NCBI RefSeq assembly: GCF_001070715.1
Contig: NZ_JVRR01000107.1
Location: 17,228-81,227, forward strand
Direction: 5' to 3'
Source of the DNA: Streptococcus pseudopneumoniae
GTDB taxonomy: Bacteria > Bacillota > Bacilli > Lactobacillales > Streptococcaceae
Length of the DNA: 64,000 bases
Shown here: positions 37,740 to 50,215 of the stretch, one piece after another
Layout: each line of letters opens with the position of its first letter
Numbering within the stretch: the first letter of the stretch is position 1
The notes under the pieces: generated by a model
The model's database searches: none
The model's input: only the letters and a program-made list of their open reading frames with translations
Told to the model about the DNA's origin: nothing
Made by a program: the position numbers and the translations under genes

Positions 37740-38903
37740 ATGAATAGAATAAGAGTCAGCAAAAGGCTTGAAAAGAAGCTCGCTAAGGGGCTAGTTTTAC
37801 TAGAAGCCAGTGATCTTGAGAATGTCAATCTCAAGGATCAGGAAGTAGAAGTTCAGAGTCAGGAAGGAATCTTTCTTGGTACTGTCTACCTTTCCCAGCA
37901 AAACAAGGGCTTGGGCTGGTTTGTTAGTAAGGACAAGGTGGCCTTCAATCAAGCTTTCTTTGAAACGCTGTTTAGACAAGCTAAAGAAAAGAGAAGCGCC
38001 TACTATCAAGATGAATTGACAACTGCCTTTCGTCTCTTCAACCAAGAGGGAGATGGCTTTGGCGGTCTGACAGTGGACCTTTATGGCGACTATGCCGTCT
38101 TTTCTTGGTATAACTCTTATGTTTATCAGATTCGTCAGACAATCTCAGAAGCTTTTAGACAGGTTTTTCCTGAGGTTTTAGGAGCCTATGAGAAGATTCG
38201 CTTTAAGGGTTTGGACTATGAATCTGCCCATGTTTATGGTCAAGAAGCACCTGACTTTTTCACTGTTTTGGAAAATGGTGTTCTGTATCAAGTCTTTATG
38301 AACGATGGCTTGATGACAGGGATTTTCCTAGACCAGCATGAAGTTCGCGGTAGTTTAGTGGATGGATTGTCTATGGGTAAATCCTTGCTCAATATGTTTT
38401 CCTACACAGCAGCCTTTTCAGTAGCTGCAGCCATGGGGGGAGCAAGCCAGACAACTTCGGTTGATTTAGCCAAACGTTCACGAGAATTGTCTCAAGCGCA
38501 TTTTCAGGCAAATGGAATCAGTACAGACGACCATCGTTTTATAGTCATGGATGTCTTTGAATATTTCAAATATGCCAAGCGAAAAGGCTTGACCTACGAT
38601 GTGATTGTCCTAGATCCGCCTAGCTTTGCTCGGAACAAAAAACAAACGTTCTCTGTGGCCAAGGATTATCACAAGTTGATTTCCCAGAGTCTTGAGATTT
38701 TAAATCCTAGAGGAATCATCATTGCTAGTACCAATGCTGCCAATGTTTCCCGTCAGAAATTTACAGAACAAATTGATAAAGGCTTTGCAGGAAGAAGTTA
38801 CCAGATTTTAAATAAATACGGTCTTCCAGCAGACTTCGCCTATAATAAAAAAGATGAAAGTAGTAATTACCTCAAGGTGATTAGTATGAAGGTTAGTAAA
38901 TGA
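37740..38903 (+). CDS. rlmI: 23S rRNA (cytosine-5) methyltransferase RlmI-like
   Basis: 387 residues from [14 protein letters not shown]. The PUA domain occupies about 1-70, the middle domain contains [17 protein letters not shown], and the SAM-dependent domain has [10 protein letters not shown] and the catalytic-loop motif [10 protein letters not shown]. An in-frame ATG at 37731 is part of the -10 box and cannot be the start. The last 4 nt overlap aroD, so it heads the aromatic operon. Confidence 0.88.
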   Translation: MNRIRVSKRLEKKLAKGLVLLEASDLENVNLKDQEVEVQSQEGIFLGTVYLSQQNKGLGWFVSKDKVAFNQAFFETLFRQAKEKRSAYYQDELTTAFRLFNQEGDGFGGLTVDLYGDYAVFSWYNSYVYQIRQTISEAFRQVFPEVLGAYEKIRFKGLDYESAHVYGQEAPDFFTVLENGVLYQVFMNDGLMTGIFLDQHEVRGSLVDGLSMGKSLLNMFSYTAAFSVAAAMGGASQTTSVDLAKRSRELSQAHFQANGISTDDHRFIVMDVFEYFKYAKRKGLTYDVIVLDPPSFARNKKQTFSVAKDYHKLISQSLEILNPRGIIIASTNAANVSRQKFTEQIDKGFAGRSYQILNKYGLPADFAYNKKDESSNYLKVISMKVSK

Positions 38904-39577
38904 AATTAATCGTTTCAGTAATGCCAAGAAGTTTAGAGGAGGCTCAGGCTCTGGATGCTACGAGGTATCTGGATGCCGACATCATTGAATGGCGTGCCGA
39001 CTATCTGCCTAAGGAAGCGATTTTGCAGGTAGCTCCAGCTATTTTTGAAAAATTCGCAGGCCGTGAGTTGGTTTTCACCTTGCGAACTCGCTCTGAAGGG
39101 GGAGAAATCGACCTTTCTCCAGAAGAATATATCCATCTAATCAAGGAAGTGGCGCAACTCTATCAGCCAGACTATATTGATTTTGAGTACTATAGCTACA
39201 AGGATGTTTTTGAAGAAATGCTGGACTTCCCAAATCTTGTTTTGAGTTACCATAATTTCCAAGAAACACCTGAAAATATGATGGAAATCTTGTCAGAGTT
39301 GACGAGCCTAAATCCAAAACTGGTTAAGGTTGCGGTGATGGCTCACACGGAGCAGGATGTCTTAGACTTGATGAACTATACACGAGGCTTTAAAACTCTC
39401 AATCCTGAACAGGAATATGTGACCATTTCTATGGGCAAGGTGGGCAAGGTCTCTCGTATCACTGCGGATGTGACAGGTTCGAGCTGGTCCTTTGCTAGTC
39501 TAGATGAGGCAAGTGCCCCAGGTCAGATTTCTCTAGCTAACATGAAAAAAATCAGGGAGATTTTGGATGAAGCTTGA
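38900..39577 (+). CDS. aroD: 3-dehydroquinate dehydratase, type I
   Basis: 225 residues of the class I TIM-barrel enzyme: EWRADYL, the Schiff-base Lys in KLVKVAVM and the His in SYHNF. It forms 3-dehydroshikimate, the third step of chorismate synthesis. It overlaps rlmI by 4 nt and aroE by 11 nt. Confidence 0.95.
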   Translation: MKLIVSVMPRSLEEAQALDATRYLDADIIEWRADYLPKEAILQVAPAIFEKFAGRELVFTLRTRSEGGEIDLSPEEYIHLIKEVAQLYQPDYIDFEYYSYKDVFEEMLDFPNLVLSYHNFQETPENMMEILSELTSLNPKLVKVAVMAHTEQDVLDLMNYTRGFKTLNPEQEYVTISMGKVGKVSRITADVTGSSWSFASLDEASAPGQISLANMKKIREILDEA

Positions 39578-40421
39578 TGGCTATACACGTTTAGCTGCCG
39601 TTGTTGCCAATCCTATTAAGCATTCTATTTCCCCCTTTATACACAACAGCGCCTTCGAAGCGACAGCTACTAACGGTGTTTACGTGGCTTGGGAGATTGA
39701 AGCAGGGGACTTGGCAGAAACAGTGGCTAATATTCGTCGCTACCAGATGTTTGGAATCAACCTGTCCATGCCTTATAAGGAGCAGGTGATTCCTTATTTG
39801 GATGAATTGAGCGATGAGGCGCGCTTAATCGGTGCAGTTAATACGGTTGTCAATGAGAATGGCAATTTAATTGGATATAATACAGATGGCAAGGGATTTT
39901 TTAAGAGCTTGCCTTCTTTTACAATTACAGGTAAGAAGATGACCCTGCTGGGTGCAGGTGGTGCGGCCAAGTCCATTTTGGCACAAGCTATTTTGGACGG
40001 CGTCAGTCAGATTTCGGTCTTTGTTCGTTCAGTTTCCATGGAAAAAACAAGACCTTACCTGACCAAGTTACAGGAGCAGACAGGCTTTAAAGTGGACTTG
40101 TATGCTTTAGAAGATGTTCCTGAACTGCAAGCAAGGATTGCTGAGTCGGATTTACTTGTTAATGCGACAAGTGTAGGGATGGATGGTCAATCATCTCCAG
40201 TTCCTGAAAACATTGTCCTACCAGAAACTCTCTTAGTGGCAGATATTATTTACCAACCCTTTGAAACGCCATTTTTAAAATGGGCTAGAAATCAGGGCAA
40301 TCCAGCCGTCAATGGTCTGGGGATGTTGCTCTATCAGGCTGCAGAAGCTTTTAAACTGTGGACAGGCAAGGAAATGCCGACAGAAGAGATTTGGCAGTCC
40401 TTAACAGAAAAATACCAATAA
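39567..40421 (+). CDS. aroE: Shikimate dehydrogenase
   Basis: 284 residues. Shikimate-binding [13 protein letters not shown] near the N-terminus, NLSMPYK with the catalytic Lys, NTDGKGF, and the NADP-binding GAGGAAKSI. It reduces 3-dehydroshikimate to shikimate. Its start lies inside the end of aroD. Confidence 0.96.
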   Translation: MKLDGYTRLAAVVANPIKHSISPFIHNSAFEATATNGVYVAWEIEAGDLAETVANIRRYQMFGINLSMPYKEQVIPYLDELSDEARLIGAVNTVVNENGNLIGYNTDGKGFFKSLPSFTITGKKMTLLGAGGAAKSILAQAILDGVSQISVFVRSVSMEKTRPYLTKLQEQTGFKVDLYALEDVPELQARIAESDLLVNATSVGMDGQSSPVPENIVLPETLLVADIIYQPFETPFLKWARNQGNPAVNGLGMLLYQAAEAFKLWTGKEMPTEEIWQSLTEKYQ

Positions 40422-40439
40422 AGAAAGGGAGATTCTCCT

Positions 40440-41507
40440 ATGAAAATCAGAATCGATATTCCTCATCATCCTTATGATATTCAGATTGAAAAAGGTTGTC
40501 TGGCTCAAGCTGGTCAGTGGTTGCGAGAACTCTGGCAACCACAAAAGGTAGTCATTGTAACAGACAACCATGTGGCTTCTCTCTATGCTGAGAAGGTCAA
40601 ACTCAGCCTAGAAGATGCTGGTTTTCAGGTAGCTGTTTTTGATTTCTTAGAAGGTGAAGAAAGAAAGAATTTAACTACTGTCCAGAAAGTCTATGAATTT
40701 TTAGTCAAGCAAGGTCTGACTCGTAGTGATGGAATCGTGGCTCTCGGAGGTGGTGTCGTTGGAGACCTGGCTGGTTTCGTAGCCTCTACCTATATGCGGG
40801 GTATTCATTTTGTTCAGATTCCGACTAGCTTGACAGCTCAGGTTGATTCGTCTATCGGCGGAAAGACGGGTGTTAATACTCCATTTGCTAAAAATATGGT
40901 GGGGACCTTTGCCCAACCAGACGGGGTTCTGATTGATCCGCTTGTCCTTGAAACGCTTGGAAAAAGAGAGTTGATTGAAGGGATGGGTGAAGTTATCAAG
41001 TATGGCTTGATTGAGGATCCAGAACTTTGGGCTCTTTTGACGGAGCTGGATGGTTCTGTTGAGAGCATTTTGGAGCATGCAGAGACCTTGATTGAACATT
41101 CTTGTCAGGTTAAGCGCAAGATGGTAGTTGAGGATGAGTTGGACAATGGTGTACGCCTTTACCTCAACTTTGGCCACACTATTGGTCATGCCATTGAAGC
41201 GACGGCTGGTTATGGAAAAGTTATGCATGGTGAAGCTGTGGCTATGGGAATGGTGCAGATTTCCAAGGTTGCTGAGGAAAAAGGCCTTATGCCAGCTGGC
41301 ATTACCCAGTCCATTACAGAAATGTGTCAGAAATTTGGCTTGCCTGTTGACTATGAAAACTGGGATGTTGATAAGCTTTATCAGGCTTTGACTCATGACA
41401 AGAAAGCGCGTGGCAATACCTTGAAATTGGTCTTGGTACCAGAGCTTGGTTCTGCAACCATCCACCCAGTTTCTTTGGAAGAGATGAAAGACTATTTGGT
41501 AAAATAA
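40440..41507 (+). CDS. aroB: 3-dehydroquinate synthase
   Basis: 355 residues. NAD-binding [19 protein letters not shown], the [17 protein letters not shown] motif and zinc ligands in NFGHTIGHA. It cyclises DAHP to 3-dehydroquinate. AGAAAGGGAG lies before the ATG. Confidence 0.97.
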   Translation: MKIRIDIPHHPYDIQIEKGCLAQAGQWLRELWQPQKVVIVTDNHVASLYAEKVKLSLEDAGFQVAVFDFLEGEERKNLTTVQKVYEFLVKQGLTRSDGIVALGGGVVGDLAGFVASTYMRGIHFVQIPTSLTAQVDSSIGGKTGVNTPFAKNMVGTFAQPDGVLIDPLVLETLGKRELIEGMGEVIKYGLIEDPELWALLTELDGSVESILEHAETLIEHSCQVKRKMVVEDELDNGVRLYLNFGHTIGHAIEATAGYGKVMHGEAVAMGMVQISKVAEEKGLMPAGITQSITEMCQKFGLPVDYENWDVDKLYQALTHDKKARGNTLKLVLVPELGSATIHPVSLEEMKDYLVK

Positions 41508-41516
41508 GGAGAACGT

Positions 41517-42683
41517 ATGAGATATTTAACTGCAGGAGAATCACACGGCCCCCGTCTGACGGCTATCATTGAGGGAATTCCAGCTGGACTTCCTTTGACA
41601 GCTGAGGATATCAATGGCGACCTTAAACGCCGTCAGGGTGGCTACGGCCGCGGTGGTCGTATGAAGATTGAGAGTGACCAAGTTATCTTTACTTCAGGCG
41701 TTCGCCATGGGAAGACGACAGGAGCGCCTATTACTATGGATGTCATCAATAAGGACCATCAGAAATGGCTGGATATCATGTCTGCGGAGGACATTGAAGA
41801 CCGCCTTAAAAGCAAACGAAAAATCACCCATCCTCGCCCAGGTCATGCCGATTTAGTTGGGGGGATCAAGTACCGTTTTGATGATTTGCGTAATTCCTTG
41901 GAGCGCTCATCTGCTCGTGAAACCACCATGCGGGTGGCAGTTGGCGCAGTAGCCAAACGCCTCTTGGCTGAACTGGATATGGAGATTGCCAACCATGTCG
42001 TGGTCTTTGGTGGTAAGGAAATCGATGTTCCTGAAAATTTAACAGTCGCTGAGATTAAGGAACGAGCTGCCCAGTCTGAAGTTTCTATTGTCAACCAAGA
42101 AAGAGAACAGGAAATCAAGGATTATATTGACCAAATTAAACGTGACGGTGATACCATCGGTGGGGTTGTGGAGACAGTCGTCGGAGGAGTTCCAGTTGGT
42201 CTAGGTTCCTATGTCCAATGGGACAGAAAATTGGATGCGCGATTGGCCCAAGCAGTTGTCTCTATCAATGCCTTTAAAGGAGTAGAATTTGGTCTCGGCT
42301 TTGAGGCTGGTTATCGTAAAGGCAGCCAAGTTATGGATGAAATTCTCTGGTCTAAAGAAGACGGTTATACTCGCCGTACCAATAATCTAGGTGGTTTTGA
42401 AGGTGGTATGACTAATGGGCAACCCATCGTTGTTCGTGGGGTCATGAAACCCATTCCTACTCTTTATAAACCTCTTATGAGTGTGGATATAGAAACCCAT
42501 GAACCTTACAAGGCAACAGTCGAAAGAAGTGATCCGACCGCTCTTCCAGCTGCAGGAGTAGTCATGGAAGCTGTTGTGGCTACGGTTCTGGCACAAGAAA
42601 TCCTCGAAAAATTCTCATCAGATAATCTTGAGGAACTAAAAGAAGCGGTAGCCCAACACCGAGACTATACAAAGAACTATTAA
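41517..42683 (+). CDS. aroC: Chorismate synthase
   Basis: 388 residues with the signature [14 protein letters not shown] and [12 protein letters not shown] motifs. It makes chorismate from EPSP with reduced FMN. Preceded by AAGGAG and 9 nt after aroB. Chorismate feeds pheA and tyrA here and pabB at 3015. Confidence 0.97.
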   Translation: MRYLTAGESHGPRLTAIIEGIPAGLPLTAEDINGDLKRRQGGYGRGGRMKIESDQVIFTSGVRHGKTTGAPITMDVINKDHQKWLDIMSAEDIEDRLKSKRKITHPRPGHADLVGGIKYRFDDLRNSLERSSARETTMRVAVGAVAKRLLAELDMEIANHVVVFGGKEIDVPENLTVAEIKERAAQSEVSIVNQEREQEIKDYIDQIKRDGDTIGGVVETVVGGVPVGLGSYVQWDRKLDARLAQAVVSINAFKGVEFGLGFEAGYRKGSQVMDEILWSKEDGYTRRTNNLGGFEGGMTNGQPIVVRGVMKPIPTLYKPLMSVDIETHEPYKATVERSDPTALPAAGVVMEAVVATVLAQEILEKFSSDNLEELKEAVAQHRDYTKNY

Positions 42684-42692
42684 GGAGTTCCT

Positions 42693-43796
42693 ATGGCAAA
42701 AACAATCTATATCGCAGGTCTTGGTTTGATTGGTGCCTCTATGGCACTTGGTATCAAACGCGATCATCCAGATTATGAAATTTTAGGCTATAATCGCAGT
42801 CAAGCTTCGAGAGATATTGCCTTGAAAGAAGGCATGATTGACCGTGCAACGGATGATTTTGCCAGTTTTGCTCCTCTTGCGGATATCATCATTCTCAGCT
42901 TGCCAATCAAACAAACTATTGCTTTCATTAAGGAGTTGGCTAACTTGGATTTGAAAGAAGGCGTCATTATTTCAGATGCTGGTTCGACCAAGTCAGCCAT
43001 TGTGGATGCGGCGGAGCAGTATTTGGCTGGCAAGTCTGTTCGCTTTGTCGGGGCCCATCCCATGGCTGGTAGTCACAAGACAGGGGCTGCTTCTGCGGAT
43101 GTCAATCTTTTTGAAAATGCCTATTATATCTTTACACCTTCGAGGCTGACAAGTCCTGGCACACTTGAGGAAATGAAGGACTTACTTTCAGGTCTTCATG
43201 CTCGTTTTATCGAGATTGATGCCAAGGAGCACGATCGAGTCACTTCTCAGATTAGCCATTTTCCTCATATTCTGGCTTCTAGTCTCATGGAACAGACCGC
43301 AATCTATGCTCAAGAACATGAGATGGCAAGGCGTTTTGCGGCCGGTGGTTTTCGAGATATGACCCGAATTGCGGAAAGCGAGCCAGGTATGTGGACCTCC
43401 ATTCTCTTGTCCAATCGTGAAACAATTTTAGATAGAATTGAGGATTTCAAGGAGCGTTTGGACGAGATTGGACAAGCTATCAGTAAGGGTGATGAAAACC
43501 AAATCTGGAACTTTTTCAACCAAGCGCGTGAGCAACGTCAGGCCATGGAAATTCATAAACGTGGCGGTGTGGATAGCTCTTACGACCTCTATGTCGATGT
43601 TCCCGATGAAGAAGATGTCATCTTGAGGATTTTGGAATTGCTACGTGGAACTTCCTTGGTCAATATTCATATCAACGAGGAAAATCGTGAGGATATTCAC
43701 GGGATTCTACAAATTTCATTTAAAAATGCTCAAGACTTAGAAAGAGCTGAGCATCTCATAACAGAAAATACCGACTACACAGTCGTTGTCAAATAA
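42693..43796 (+). CDS. tyrA: Prephenate dehydrogenase
   Basis: 367 residues. N-terminal NAD-binding [12 protein letters not shown], catalytic [10 protein letters not shown] region and a C-terminal ACT domain (about 295-367) suited to tyrosine feedback. No chorismate mutase domain is fused. AAGGAG precedes the start. Confidence 0.95.
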   Translation: MAKTIYIAGLGLIGASMALGIKRDHPDYEILGYNRSQASRDIALKEGMIDRATDDFASFAPLADIIILSLPIKQTIAFIKELANLDLKEGVIISDAGSTKSAIVDAAEQYLAGKSVRFVGAHPMAGSHKTGAASADVNLFENAYYIFTPSRLTSPGTLEEMKDLLSGLHARFIEIDAKEHDRVTSQISHFPHILASSLMEQTAIYAQEHEMARRFAAGGFRDMTRIAESEPGMWTSILLSNRETILDRIEDFKERLDEIGQAISKGDENQIWNFFNQAREQRQAMEIHKRGGVDSSYDLYVDVPDEEDVILRILELLRGTSLVNIHINEENREDIHGILQISFKNAQDLERAEHLITENTDYTVVVK

Positions 43797-43806
43797 GGAG
43801 AACATC

Positions 43807-45985
<2,179 letters not shown>

Positions 45986-45989
<4 letters not shown>

Positions 45990-46834
45990 AAATTGCTTAT
46001 CTAGGTCCCAAGGGATCATTTTCACATCACGTTGTGCAGACAGCTTTTCCTCATGAGGAATTGCAGACCTTTGCCAATATTACAGATGTCATCAAGGCCT
46101 ATGAGCAAGGATTGGTGGACTATTCTGTGGTGCCAGTTGAAAATTCTATCGAGGGTAGTGTTCATGAAACCTTGGACTACCTTTTTCATCAGGCTCGCAT
46201 CCAAGCAGTGGCAGAAATCGTTCAGCCTATTCATCAGCAGTTGATGGTGGTCCCAGGCCACACTAAGATTGAAAAGATTTTTTCACATCCACAGGCCTTG
46301 GCTCAAGGAAAGAAATTCATCGATGAACAATATCCAGAGGCTCAAATCGAGGTAACAGCTAGTACAGCTTATGCGGCCCGTTTTATTTCCGAACATCCTA
46401 ATCAGCCTTTTGCGGCTATTGCACCAAGAAGTTCTGCTGAAGAATATGGCTTAGAACTGATTGCTGAAGATATTCAAGAAATGGAAGCCAATTTCACACG
46501 TTTCTGGGTTTTGGGAGCTGAAGGTACAGCCATTCCCTTGCAAGCACAAACTGAGAAAATGACTTTGGCCTTGACCTTACCTGACAACCTTCCAGGTGCA
46601 CTTTATAAGGCACTGTCGACCTTTGCTTGGCGAGGAATTGACTTAACAAAAATTGAAAGTCGTCCACTCAAGACAGCGCTAGGCGAATACTTTTTCATTA
46701 TCGATGTGGACTATGCTGATAAGGGCCTGGTCCACTTTGCCCAAAAAGAATTAGAAGCCATCGGAATCCAGTATAAGGTTCTGGGTGCCTATCCTATTTA
46801 TCCAATATCAGACCATGGAAAGGAGAGAAGATGA
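45986..46834 (+). CDS. pheA: Prephenate dehydratase
   Basis: 282 residues. Catalytic domain with YLGPKGSFSH, VPVENSIEGSV and NFTRFWVL, followed by an ACT domain (about 195-275) with the ESRPLK phenylalanine-binding motif. No mutase domain. It converts prephenate to phenylpyruvate and should be inhibited by Phe. The ATGA overlaps at both ends tie it to aroK and the psr gene. Confidence 0.96.
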
Positions 46835-48105
46835 GTAAAGAAAATCCTCTCAGTCATCATGAAAAATTACGTTATGATTATTTGCTAAAAAATATTCACT
46901 ATCTCAATGAGAGAGAAAAAAATGAGTTTGCCTATTTGCAAGAAAAGCTAACTCTTGCTAGGGTAAATAGTAGTTCCAGCTTGGAACAAGAAAGAGAAGA
47001 GCAGGTTGACTTACCAAGCTATGCGAACCGGAGTCGCTCACAATCCAAATCACAAGCACACTCTGCTCCTCCCAAAAAGAAAAGACGGAAGCTCCGTCTT
47101 AAACGCATTTTTATGGTGATTTTCTCTCTTCTAGTCTGTGTGGCTTTAGCCATGGTATTCATGTTTTTACGTGGTTATCAAGATGCTAGTGCAAAGAAAA
47201 CTGCTGATGCTAAGGCAGCACAGGTTCAAGTCTTTAATGGTCAGGACACTAGAGACGGGGTTAATATTTTGATCATGGGGACGGATGGTCGAATCGGCCA
47301 AAACAGTGCTGAGACGCGGACTGACTCTATTATGGTATTAAATGTTGGCGGCTCAGATAAGAAAATGAAGCTGGTCAGCTTCATGCGTGACAATTTGGTT
47401 TATATAGACGGTTACAGCCAAGTCATTAACGGTAGAAAACAGACGGATAACAAGTTAAACGTAGCCTATGAGTTAGGAGAACAAGAGGGGCAAAAAGGGG
47501 CAGAAATGGTTCGTCAAGTTTTGAAAGATAATTTTGATTTGGACATTAAGTACTACGCCTTGGTCGATTTTCAGGCCTTTGCTACAGCGATTGACACACT
47601 TTTCCCTGATGGGGTGACGATTGATGCTCAATTTTCAACATTGAATGGGCGTCCACTAACAGAAGCTACAGTCGGAGATGATTTACATGCGACTGAGACT
47701 GAGTCTCCAACCCAGACTATTAAAGTCGGAAAACAGCAGATGAACGGTTCAACCTTGCTCAATTATGCTCGTTTCCGTGATGATGATGAGGCGGATTACG
47801 GCCGTACAAAAAGACAGCAACAAGTTTTAACAGCAATTTTAGAGCAAATTAAAGATCCTACTAAACTTTTCACTGGTTCTGAAGCTCTTGGAAAGGTTTT
47901 TGCTATGACCTCAACCAATGCACCCTATACTTTCCTCCTAACAAACGGTTTATCTGTTTTGGATGGAGCAAAAAATGGTATTGAAAAATTGACGATTCCA
48001 GAACTAGGTGACTGGGTAGATGCCTATGATGTTTATGGAGGCTTGGGCTTGCTGGTTGATCAAAACAAATATCAAACCAAGCTCGCTCAAATGGGCTTGA
48101 GATAA
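46831..48105 (+). CDS. psr: LytR-CpsA-Psr family wall-polymer ligase
   Basis: 424 residues. A cytoplasmic N-terminus with basic, Ser-rich and Lys/Arg-rich stretches (to about 95), one transmembrane helix (about 95-115), then the extracellular LCP domain with NILIMGTDGR, TRTDSIMV and the arginine-rich NYARFRDDDE. Proteins of this family attach teichoic acid or capsule to peptidoglycan. It closes the aro operon and stands immediately before the lic locus, separated by a BOX. Confidence 0.92.
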   Translation: MSKENPLSHHEKLRYDYLLKNIHYLNEREKNEFAYLQEKLTLARVNSSSSLEQEREEQVDLPSYANRSRSQSKSQAHSAPPKKKRRKLRLKRIFMVIFSLLVCVALAMVFMFLRGYQDASAKKTADAKAAQVQVFNGQDTRDGVNILIMGTDGRIGQNSAETRTDSIMVLNVGGSDKKMKLVSFMRDNLVYIDGYSQVINGRKQTDNKLNVAYELGEQEGQKGAEMVRQVLKDNFDLDIKYYALVDFQAFATAIDTLFPDGVTIDAQFSTLNGRPLTEATVGDDLHATETESPTQTIKVGKQQMNGSTLLNYARFRDDDEADYGRTKRQQQVLTAILEQIKDPTKLFTGSEALGKVFAMTSTNAPYTFLLTNGLSVLDGAKNGIEKLTIPELGDWVDAYDVYGGLGLLVDQNKYQTKLAQMGLR

Positions 48106-48108
48106 GAT

Positions 48109-48262
48109 AATACTCAATGAAAATCAAAGTGCAAACTAGGAAGCTAGCCGCAGTCTGCTAAAAACACAGTTTTGAGATTGTAGATAAGACTGATGAAGTC
48201 AGTTACCTATACCTACGGCAAGGTGAAGCTGACGTGGTTTGAAGAGATTTTCGAAGAGTATA
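48109..48262 (-). repeat. BOX element, reverse orientation
   Basis: Begins with boxC reversed (ATACTCAATGAAAATCAAAG) and ends with boxA reversed (GAGATTTTCGAAGAGTAT). The middle holds GACTGATGAAGTCAGT and GGTGAAGCTGACGTGG. Clearly the same family as the element at 30691. Confidence 0.9.
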
Positions 48263-48271
48263 AGACAGAAG

Positions 48272-48319
48272 AATCAAAGTTTGAAGGCTATTTATCTAGC
48301 AGTCAGGCTTTGATTTTTT
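48272..48319 (+). terminator. Terminator after psr/BOX
   Basis: AATCAAAGTTTGA pairs with TCAGGCTTTGATT including G-U pairs, then TTTT. Confidence 0.75.
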
Positions 48320-48351
48320 ACAGTCTGCAATAGATTTTCACCCCCTATTTG

Positions 48352-48360
48352 TGGTATAAT
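48352..48360 (+). promoter_or_regulatory. lic-locus extended -10 promoter
   Basis: TGGTATAAT, 23 nt before the ATG at 48384; no good -35. Confidence 0.6.
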
Positions 48361-48383
48361 GAAACGATACGATAGAAAGAATA

Positions 48384-49229
48384 ATGAACAATATGACTGA
48401 TTTAAAAGCAATTCAGGCTCGTAGTCTGGAGATGGCTGAATATTTTGTGGCCTTTTGTAAAGAACATGATTTGCTTTGTTACCTCTGTGGAGGGGGTGCT
48501 ATTGGTGCCCTTCGAAACAAGGGCTTTATTCCTTGGGACGACGACCTAGACTTTTTTATGCCCCGTAAAGATTATGAGAAATTAGCAGAATTATGGCCTC
48601 GTTATGCAGATGAACGTTATTTCTTGTCAAAGAGTCACAAGGATTTTGTCGATCGTAATCTTTTTATTACCATTCGTGACAAGGAAACTACCTGCATTAA
48701 ACCTTACCAGCAAGATTTGGATTTGCCACATGGTTTGGCTTTGGATGTTTTGCCTTTAGATTATTATCCTAAAAATCCAGCTGAGCGGAAAAAACAGGTT
48801 CGTTGGGCACTGATTTATTCTCTTTTTTGTGCTCAAACTATTCCAGAAAAGCATGGCGCACTTATGAAATGGGGAAGCCGTATTTTACTGGGTGTGACTC
48901 CAAAATCTCTCCGTTATCGCATTTGGAAAAAAGCTGAGAAAGAAATGACTAAGTATGGTTTGGCTGAGAGCGATGGAATCACGGAACTATGCTCAGGTCC
49001 TGGCTACATGAGAAACAAGTACCCAATCGCATCTTTTGAAGATAATCTTTTCTTGCCATTTGAAGGGACAGAGATGCCTATTCCAGTTGGCTATGATGCT
49101 TATCTCAGCACTGCTTTTGGGGATTATATGACGCCTCCGCCAGCAGACAAGCAAGTACCACATCATGATGCTGTCATCGCTGATATGGATAAGTCTTATA
49201 CAGAATACAAGGGAGAATATGGAGCATGA
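48384..49229 (+). CDS. licD: LicD-family phosphotransferase (LicD3-like)
   Basis: 281 residues. LicD nucleotidyltransferase core with GGGAIGALRNKGFIPWDDDLD, whose Asp cluster binds metal, then LALDVLPLDYYP and the C-terminal YMTPPP segment. The family moves phosphocholine or ribitol-phosphate from a CDP donor to teichoic acid sugars in the cytoplasm. The position before a glycosyltransferase and polymerase recalls the lic3 region of pneumococcus, so ribitol-phosphate transfer is one possibility. Either ATG (48384 or 48393) could be the start. Its last 4 nt overlap the next gene. Confidence 0.87.
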   Translation: MNNMTDLKAIQARSLEMAEYFVAFCKEHDLLCYLCGGGAIGALRNKGFIPWDDDLDFFMPRKDYEKLAELWPRYADERYFLSKSHKDFVDRNLFITIRDKETTCIKPYQQDLDLPHGLALDVLPLDYYPKNPAERKKQVRWALIYSLFCAQTIPEKHGALMKWGSRILLGVTPKSLRYRIWKKAEKEMTKYGLAESDGITELCSGPGYMRNKYPIASFEDNLFLPFEGTEMPIPVGYDAYLSTAFGDYMTPPPADKQVPHHDAVIADMDKSYTEYKGEYGA

Positions 49230-50194
49230 TGGGTGAAAAAATTAGCGTTATCGTTCCAGTCTACAATGTAGAGGCCTACCTGGAGCGATGTGTGGAGTCA
49301 ATTCTTCATCAGACTTATACTAATTTTGAACTAATCCTAATAAATGATGGATCTACTGATTCCAGTGGACAAATCTGTGATCATTTAGCATATCAGTATG
49401 AAAATATCAAGGTTTACCATATCGAAAATGCTGGTGTTTCTAATGCCAGAAATATTGGAATTCAGCTAGCGACGGGTGTTTGGATAACTTTTGTTGATAG
49501 TGATGATTTCGTCACCAAGGATTACCTAGCTACTTTAGCTAGTGCAGTTGAGGGAGGAAATGTAGGTTTTGTGATTGCTCCTCTACATCATATCAAAAAT
49601 GGAATAGTGACAGATTTACCCCCGTATTCTGGTAGAAAAGAACTTTGGTCAACAGAAGAAACTATGAAAGAATTACTGATGACCACTAAGACATCATTCT
49701 TTCCAGTCGCAAAACTATTTAAGAGAGACCTGCTGGTAGATGAGAAATTTAATACAGACTACCATCTAGCTGAAGATGCCTTATTTTTAACTGAATTGCT
49801 ACTAAAGACAAGATGCAGTAGCGTATTTATTGACAAACCAATTTATTATTATGATCATCGTGAGGGAAGTGCGACAACATCTGTTAATCGGTATGTATTT
49901 GATACGATAGAAGTTTATAAGAACATCATTACTCAAGTATCACAAGCATTTCCTAATTTAAAATATGAATTAAAAAATAGAGAATGTTGGTCATATATCA
50001 CAGTCTACGATAAAATCATATTTACTTCATCTGAGCAGTATCAAAAGGAGAAAGTCGAACTAAGGACTTGGATTATTCAGCATCGACACGAAATATGGAA
50101 GGATACTTATTTCACCACATTTCGTAAGATAGCTGTCCTGTCACTTGTCTTTTCTCCATGGATATATAAAAAAATTGTTGGATTAAGAAACTAA
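49226..50194 (+). CDS. Family 2 glycosyltransferase
   Basis: 322 residues of GT-A fold: SVIVPVYNVEAYLERCVES, ILINDGSTDSSGQ and the metal-binding DSDDF. A basic hydrophobic C-terminus may touch the membrane. It probably adds one sugar of the teichoic acid repeat, by location between licD and the polymerase. The double ATG (49226/49229) overlaps the licD stop. Confidence 0.88.
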   Translation: MMGEKISVIVPVYNVEAYLERCVESILHQTYTNFELILINDGSTDSSGQICDHLAYQYENIKVYHIENAGVSNARNIGIQLATGVWITFVDSDDFVTKDYLATLASAVEGGNVGFVIAPLHHIKNGIVTDLPPYSGRKELWSTEETMKELLMTTKTSFFPVAKLFKRDLLVDEKFNTDYHLAEDALFLTELLLKTRCSSVFIDKPIYYYDHREGSATTSVNRYVFDTIEVYKNIITQVSQAFPNLKYELKNRECWSYITVYDKIIFTSSEQYQKEKVELRTWIIQHRHEIWKDTYFTTFRKIAVLSLVFSPWIYKKIVGLRN

Positions 50195-50215
50195 TATTAT
50201 GAGAAGGAGTTGAAA

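Noticed and set aside
40701..41465. 254-codon open frame on the minus strand opposite aroB
   Set aside because: It is the complement of a fully conserved aroB, has no ribosome-binding site or recognisable domain, and fits a shadow of codon bias.
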